DNA from: an uncultured Eubacteriales bacterium
Lineage (GTDB): Bacteria; Bacillota; Clostridia; Oscillospirales; CAG-272
Reading direction: 5' to 3'
DNA length: 19,104 bases
NCBI GenBank assembly: GCA_900546635.1
Contig: URDS01000044.1
Location: 1-19,104 of the forward strand
Both the position numbers and the translations under genes were made by a program. The stretch's first letter is position 1. Each line of letters begins with the position of its first letter. Below, in pieces: positions 15,026 through 19,104 of the stretch. The notes under the pieces are model-generated. The model was not told where the DNA came from and ran no database searches. It saw nothing but the letters and a program-made list of their open reading frames with translations.

Positions 15026-15130
15026 TCAAAACCAGAACACGCCGCCGAAACAGAATACAAACACGGCAAGTAAAATCATGCAGACCGTAAGGCCTACGGC
15101 AAAACCGCACAAAAAAAGTTTTTTGTTCAT
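15026..15130 (-). CDS. Small single-span membrane peptide (34 residues)
   Basis: This short frame encodes MNKKLFLCGF at its start and ends FCFGGVFWF. After two lysines the whole peptide is hydrophobic, with one membrane span (about 5-30), three cysteines and an aromatic end. The stop TGA overlaps the GAGGAG ribosome binding site of the pseudouridine synthase gene (TTTTGAGGAGAATG), the arrangement seen in coupled operons, which argues for a real gene. Against it: no clear Shine-Dalgarno sequence precedes the ATG (TTGCAAAAAGAT). I recognise no family. It could help couple translation of the next gene, or be a genuine membrane microprotein. The 158 bases between it and the YcxB-type gene hold only short weak hairpins (for example GCGGT/ACCGC at 15179-15193 before TTTTA). 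Confidence 0.5.
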   Translation of the reverse strand: MNKKLFLCGFAVGLTVCMILLAVFVFCFGGVFWF

Positions 15131-15288
15131 ATCTTTTTGCAAAGTTCGGCAAGCGAAATTAGTATTTGCATAAAACGCGCGGTTATTTACCGCATCGAAA
15201 ATCCATCTGTCTGTCCGCGCAATTTTGTTTTGGACTATATAAATGCATCATTTCGGTATATCCGCCTTGCGGATTGCAAAAGCGTTCT

Positions 15289-16344
15289 CTATTTTCCGTC
15301 AAAGCGAATCGTTTTTGCCCATTCTTTAATCAGGGGCTCGTATTCTTCCCAATCATCGAGGTCACAGTAAAACTGGGTCACCCAAATTTTTCCGTCATTT
15401 TCCGAAATGTATTCGCAATAACAAGTGTCATTCGCAATACTTGTCAATCGATACACGCCGCTTTTGATCTCCGAAAGCGAAACATCTGAATATTCCCATT
15501 CTATATATGTCTTTTTCCAATATTCTGCGTACTCACACACACCGGGAAACAGCCGTTCTTCTCCGTTTTCTTCCTCATAATAGATCAAATCATCGATGTA
15601 TATATTTACACACACATCTTTTGAAACAAGATACAAATCGAGATAATCCTCCTCCGTCTCCCGATACTCTTCTTTAAACGTGCCGGGAAGCGTAATGCTG
15701 TATTCTGCAATGGAAAAATCCCTCGGCTGTGCTTTCTGATACGCGCTGTAAATTCCCACGCAGGCAATTATCAGAACAAGCGCCGCCAAGGACGCGCCAA
15801 GCGCGATACACTTGTTTTTGGTATTTTCTCTATACTTCACTTTTTCAACCGCTTTTCCGACTTTTTGAGAAATAAAAGTCGAAAAACTCGCCGCATCCCC
15901 TTTGGTGAACGCTCTTTTGTCGATCAAGAGCGCCTTATTCTTCCCGGTATACAGAAAATACCCCGTATCCGTTTCGGCTATACGTACAATCGCCGCATAA
16001 AGATACGACGTGGCCGAAACAGCCGAACGCTCCTCAAATCGATCGTCAAAAAAAGCCACGCTAAAACCATCCGTACACAATGTAGTGGGAAGCGATTGAT
16101 AAATTTGCTTGCCATTAATTTCAGGTGCAAAAACCATTAAAAAGAGAAGCACCATCGCAAAAACCACAAGAAAAAAGCCCCGAACCACGCTGTCGCCCAC
16201 AAAGTTCACCGCCGCCATCAGCGCCAAAAGAACAATGTAAACCGGAAAAAGCCATCTGTACTTGACTGAGCGCCATGTGACCGCCCCAAAATTACGGCAA
16301 AGCTCTTTTGTGTATTTTTGAACTGCGACATATCTTGCTTCCAT
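15289..16344 (-). CDS. YcxB-like membrane protein with an extra extracytoplasmic C-terminal domain
   Basis: The 351-residue protein has two membrane segments at about 31-49 and 56-74, then a cytoplasmic region (about 85-175) matching the YcxB-like pattern (YLYAAIVRIAETDTGYFLY, LIDKRAFTKGD). A third membrane span lies at about 179-202. The remaining 150 residues (SITLPGTFKEEY ... EWAKTIRF) are acidic, rich in Tyr/Glu and contain several cysteines. If the N-terminus is inside, this domain is outside the membrane. The YcxB-like family has no known function. The ATG at 16344 has GGAGG five bases upstream; a longer frame to 16386 would overlap rarA. It lies 17 bases after rarA, so it probably shares that transcript, although its codon use looks more AT-rich than rarA's. 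Confidence 0.75.
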   Translation of the reverse strand: MEARYVAVQKYTKELCRNFGAVTWRSVKYRWLFPVYIVLLALMAAVNFVGDSVVRGFFLVVFAMVLLFLMVFAPEINGKQIYQSLPTTLCTDGFSVAFFDDRFEERSAVSATSYLYAAIVRIAETDTGYFLYTGKNKALLIDKRAFTKGDAASFSTFISQKVGKAVEKVKYRENTKNKCIALGASLAALVLIIACVGIYSAYQKAQPRDFSIAEYSITLPGTFKEEYRETEEDYLDLYLVSKDVCVNIYIDDLIYYEEENGEERLFPGVCEYAEYWKKTYIEWEYSDVSLSEIKSGVYRLTSIANDTCYCEYISENDGKIWVTQFYCDLDDWEEYEPLIKEWAKTIRFDGK

Positions 16345-16361
16345 ATTGTCCTCCGCTTTTG

Positions 16362-17588
16362 TTACGAATGCTTTATTTTTTCCCAATATGCTTTGGCGGC
16401 CTGCTCGGTTTTGTTTTCTCCGAATTCATAATAGCGACGCCCCGCAAGATCGTTTGGCAGATACTGCTGGGGAATATAGTGATTCGGATAATCATGCGGA
16501 TATTTGTAGCCCTTGAAGAGCGGGGAAACCAGATGCGTCGGAATCTCCTGCCCGAGTCCCGACAAAAAATCGTTTTTCGCAGCCGCATACGCCATATACG
16601 CGCTGTTGGATTTCGGGAAAGTGGCAAGCGACACCGTCAGATTGGAAAGCGGGATCGCCCCCTCCGGCAATCCGAGTTCCTTTGCCGCGTCGGTGCAGGC
16701 CTTGGCCAGAATCGCGGCCTGCGGGTACGCCTGTCCGATATCCTCGCTCGCAATGACCAGAAGCCGCCGGCAGGCGGACAGAAGATCGCCGCCCTCTAAA
16801 ATCCGCGCAAGATAAAAGACCGCGGCGTCCGGGTCGGAACCCCGAATGGACTTTTGCAGACAGGAAAGCAGATTGTAATGCACGTCGCCCGCACGGTCAA
16901 AATTGCCGGTAAAAGCGGGGACAAAACGTCTGACGTCCTCCTCGCTGATTTTCTCCTGCGCGACCGAATAGACGTTTTCAAGCACGCCGAGCGACGAGCG
17001 AACGTCTCCGCCGCCGGCGCCCGCAATAAAGTCAAGCGCGCCGTCGTCAATCTGCGTCTCCCTGCCGCATTCCCGGTTTAAAAGCGCAAGTCCGCGAAGC
17101 AGCGCGCGCCGAATGTCGGCGGCCGCGACCGGCTTAAACTCAAACACCGCGCAGCGGGAAAGGATCGCGTTATAAATACAGAAATACGGGTTGTCGGTCG
17201 TGGAGGCAATCAGCGTAATCCGGCCGTCCTCTATGTATTCCAAAAGCGACTGCTGCTGCTTTCGGTTAAAATACTGAATCTCATCCAAATACAAGAGCGT
17301 CCCCGCCGCGCCGAACATATTTTTCGACTGCGCGATCACATCCCGGACATCCGAAAGCGAAGCGGTCGTGGCGTTGAGCCGATGCAGTTCCATGCCCGAC
17401 TGTTTGGCCACAATGCGCGCCGCGGTCGTTTTGCCGGTACCGGGCGGACCGAAAAAGATCATATTTGTAATCCGGCCGCTCTCCGTCATCCGGCGGATCA
17501 CGCCGTTTTTGCCGAACAGGTGCGCCTGCCCGACAATCTCGTCCAGCGTTTCGGGGCGAAGCCTGTCCGCAAGCGGTTGATTTTGCAT
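16362..17588 (-). CDS. rarA: Replication-associated recombination protein A (AAA+ ATPase)
   Basis: The 408-residue protein has the RarA/MgsA/WRNIP1 architecture. MQNQPLADRLRPETLDEIVGQ starts the AAA+ domain, with Walker A GPPGTGKT (47-54), Walker B LLYLDEI (98-104), sensor 1 in IASTTDNP (about 128-135) and the arginine finger in LSRC (143-146). The C-terminal tetramerisation part includes ARILEGGDLLSACRRLLVIASEDIG and KGYKYPHDYPNHYIPQQYLP, both family hallmarks. RarA acts at stalled replication forks with SSB and RecA-type proteins. The ATG at 17588 has GGAGG six bases upstream; a longer frame to 17666 adds 26 unrelated residues that would include the upstream hairpin. recG lies upstream, 148 bases away, with a hairpin and a possible promoter between. 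The YcxB-type gene follows at 17 bases. Confidence 0.95.
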   Translation of the reverse strand: MQNQPLADRLRPETLDEIVGQAHLFGKNGVIRRMTESGRITNMIFFGPPGTGKTTAARIVAKQSGMELHRLNATTASLSDVRDVIAQSKNMFGAAGTLLYLDEIQYFNRKQQQSLLEYIEDGRITLIASTTDNPYFCIYNAILSRCAVFEFKPVAAADIRRALLRGLALLNRECGRETQIDDGALDFIAGAGGGDVRSSLGVLENVYSVAQEKISEEDVRRFVPAFTGNFDRAGDVHYNLLSCLQKSIRGSDPDAAVFYLARILEGGDLLSACRRLLVIASEDIGQAYPQAAILAKACTDAAKELGLPEGAIPLSNLTVSLATFPKSNSAYMAYAAAKNDFLSGLGQEIPTHLVSPLFKGYKYPHDYPNHYIPQQYLPNDLAGRRYYEFGENKTEQAAKAYWEKIKHS

Positions 17589-17602
17589 ATTCTGCCTCCA
17601 AA

Positions 17603-17618
17603 AGCCGCCGGAGCGGCT
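17603..17618. terminator. Hairpin just ahead of the rarA ribosome binding site
   Basis: AGCCGC (17603-17608) pairs with GCGGCT (17613-17618) around CGGA. On the minus strand it is followed by TTTTGGAGGC, so its T run merges with the rarA Shine-Dalgarno sequence (17595-17599). On the plus strand it is followed by GATTTTTTT, making a bidirectional terminator form. It may end recG transcription, attenuate rarA, or both. A second GCGGC (about 17630-17635 on this map) can pair with the first arm instead. Confidence 0.5.
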
Positions 17619-17670
17619 GATTTTTTTGCTTGCCGCTTTTTCAGTACAGGAAAAAGCATGTTGCAACGTA

Positions 17671-17699
17671 ATTCTAACATATTCCCGGCTTAAAATCCA
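17671..17699 (-). promoter_or_regulatory. Possible rarA promoter
   Basis: An extended -10, TGT-TAGAAT (17671-17679), lies 17 bases from a weak -35, TGGATT (17694-17699). It is placed between the recG stop and the hairpin at 17603-17618, so transcripts from it would pass through that hairpin before rarA. Confidence 0.4.
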
Positions 17700-17736
17700 C
17701 TATACCGGTACTTTTTTTCTCCCGCCGCGTAAAAAA

Positions 17737-19104
17737 TCAGTTGAGCGTGCGTCCGGCGTTTTCAAGCACGGACGAAACGCGCCCGCGCAGCGGCGCAAGC
17801 GTTTCGTCCGACAGGGCCGGATCAGACGCAAGCAGCCGGTCGGCGGCCGCGGAGGCCTCCTCGAAAAGCTTTGGGTCATTGCAGAGCGCCGACATGCGAA
17901 ACTGCTTTTCTTCACCGCTCTGCCGCGCGTCGGACGCCGAGAGCAAATCGCCCGGACCGCGCATTTTCAGATCCTGCTCGGCAATGGCAAAACCGTCCGT
18001 GCTCGAACACAGAAAACGCAGGCGCTCTCTTGCGCGCTCACGTTCGGAATCGGACACAAGGATACAGTAAGACTTACGCTTTCCGCGTCCGACCCGACCG
18101 CGAAGCTGGTGAATCTGGGACAGGCCGAAACGCTCGGCGTTTTCAATAATCATCAGCGAAGCGTTCGGAACATCCACACCCACCTCAATCACGGTCGTCG
18201 AAACCAGAATCTGCGCCTTTCCGCCGGCAAAGCTCGCCATGACCGACTGCTTGTCCGCGGCGCGCAGCCGGCCGTGCATACAGGCTACCGTATACTGCGG
18301 AAAACGCTCGGAAAGCGCTTTTGCATGTTCCACCGCGGAATGCAGGGGCGCCTCCTCGGACACAGCGCTTCCGAACACGCCGACCGTCTGCGCGCCGCCC
18401 TCGGCGTCATCCTCCGGCTTTTCCACGGCGGGACACACAACATAGACCTGTCCGCCGTCCGCCACCTGCTTTTCGATAAACCCGTTCAGGCGCGCGCGAT
18501 AGCGCTCATCCACAAGAAAAGTCTCCACAGGCTTCCGTCCGGGCGGAAGCTCGTCCACGCGCGAAATGTCCAAATCCCCGTATAAAACCAGCGCGAGCGT
18601 GCGCGGGATCGGCGTAGCGCTCATGACCAGCATATGCGCGCGGGGAGCCCGTTCAAGCAGCGCCGCGCGCTGACGCACGCCAAAACGCTGCTGCTCGTCC
18701 GCAATGACCAGTCCGAGTCCGCAAAAGCGCACATCCTCCTCCAGCAGCGCATGCGTACCCACAACAATCTGAATCGTCCCGTCCGCAAGCGCGGCCTTTA
18801 CCCGGCGCTTTTCCGCGGCGGGCGTTCCGCCGGTGAGCTTTGCGCACGCAAAGCCGAACCGTTCAAACAACGCGGACAGCACCGTATAATGCTGCTCGGC
18901 CAAAATCTCGGTCGGCGCGAGCATAGCCGCCTGTGCGCCGCTGCGCGCGGCAAAAAAGATCGCCGCCGCCGCGCAGACCGTCTTTCCGCTCCCGACATCG
19001 CCGACCACAATCCGCGACATGCGCGGCGCGCCGTCATCCGTACCGGCGGAGAGATCGGCGGCAATTTCGGCAATCGTGCGCCGCTGCGCGCCGGTCGGCT
19101 CAAA
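17737..19104 (-). CDS. recG: ATP-dependent DNA helicase RecG (5' end outside the window)
   Basis: The open frame runs to the right edge without a start, so the N-terminal wedge domain and the first part of the helicase are missing; 455 residues are visible. The sequence enters at FEPTGAQRRTIAEI, then GDVGSGKT (Walker A), TGGTPAAEKRR, IADEQQRFGVRQR (the DExx box as DEQQ), MSATPIPRTLALVLYGDLD, and the second RecA-like domain with VSTTVIEVGVDVPNA and QIHQLRGRVGRGKRKSYC. The C-terminal DLKMRGPGDLLSASDARQSG is typical of RecG. RecG remodels stalled forks and Holliday-type junctions. The ATG at 19020 is internal and is not the true start, because conserved sequence continues upstream of it in frame. 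rarA follows downstream, giving a fork-repair pair. Confidence 0.96.
   Translation of the reverse strand, partial: FEPTGAQRRTIAEIAADLSAGTDDGAPRMSRIVVGDVGSGKTVCAAAAIFFAARSGAQAAMLAPTEILAEQHYTVLSALFERFGFACAKLTGGTPAAEKRRVKAALADGTIQIVVGTHALLEEDVRFCGLGLVIADEQQRFGVRQRAALLERAPRAHMLVMSATPIPRTLALVLYGDLDISRVDELPPGRKPVETFLVDERYRARLNGFIEKQVADGGQVYVVCPAVEKPEDDAEGGAQTVGVFGSAVSEEAPLHSAVEHAKALSERFPQYTVACMHGRLRAADKQSVMASFAGGKAQILVSTTVIEVGVDVPNASLMIIENAERFGLSQIHQLRGRVGRGKRKSYCILVSDSERERARERLRFLCSSTDGFAIAEQDLKMRGPGDLLSASDARQSGEEKQFRMSALCNDPKLFEEASAAADRLLASDPALSDETLAPLRGRVSSVLENAGRTLN

Overview
The window is a single-strand-biased chromosomal segment: every gene I can support reads on the minus strand, so the order of transcription runs from right to left. 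Strong GGAGG-type ribosome binding sites, a SpoIID/LytB-type protein, a MsmX/UgpC-type sugar ABC ATPase, an MBOAT + DHHW pair, a VanZ-like protein and moderately high GC suggest a Gram-positive member of the Clostridia, possibly Oscillospiraceae-like. This placement is inferred from gene content; no rRNA or tRNA is present.

Right to left: recG (5' end outside the window) is followed by rarA, a YcxB-type membrane protein, a 34-residue membrane peptide, an RsuA-family pseudouridine synthase and tex. This is a genome-maintenance and RNA-processing block. A stand-alone sugar-transporter ATPase follows, with its own promoter and a strong terminator. Next is a tight operon of a CPBP membrane protease, tadA (tRNA wobble deaminase) and dinB (DNA polymerase IV). 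After that comes an envelope block: an acidic secreted protein paired with a SpoIID-domain protein, a lipoprotein, an MBOAT acyltransferase with its DHHW partner, and a VanZ-like protein. The last gene at the left is a MmcQ/YjbR-type protein.

The most unusual content is an intergenic repeat of 162 bp. Two full copies (965-1126 and 4272-4433) differ at about five positions by eye. A third copy, inverted and cut by the window edge, lies at 1-65. The element carries four internal hairpins. Each full copy sits between two terminator-like hairpins whose stems match each other but differ from the hairpins around the other copy, and whose A/T tracts lie only on the outer sides. This looks like an element that targets, or is built around, intrinsic terminators. 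However, the loops of paired hairpins differ although the element copies are almost identical, which a simple recent target duplication does not explain. This is the best candidate for something undescribed.

Gene starts were moved inward from the longest open frame in many cases, because the longest frame often begins at a TTG lying inside the Shine-Dalgarno sequence. No CRISPR array, complete insertion sequence, phage gene or replication origin was seen.
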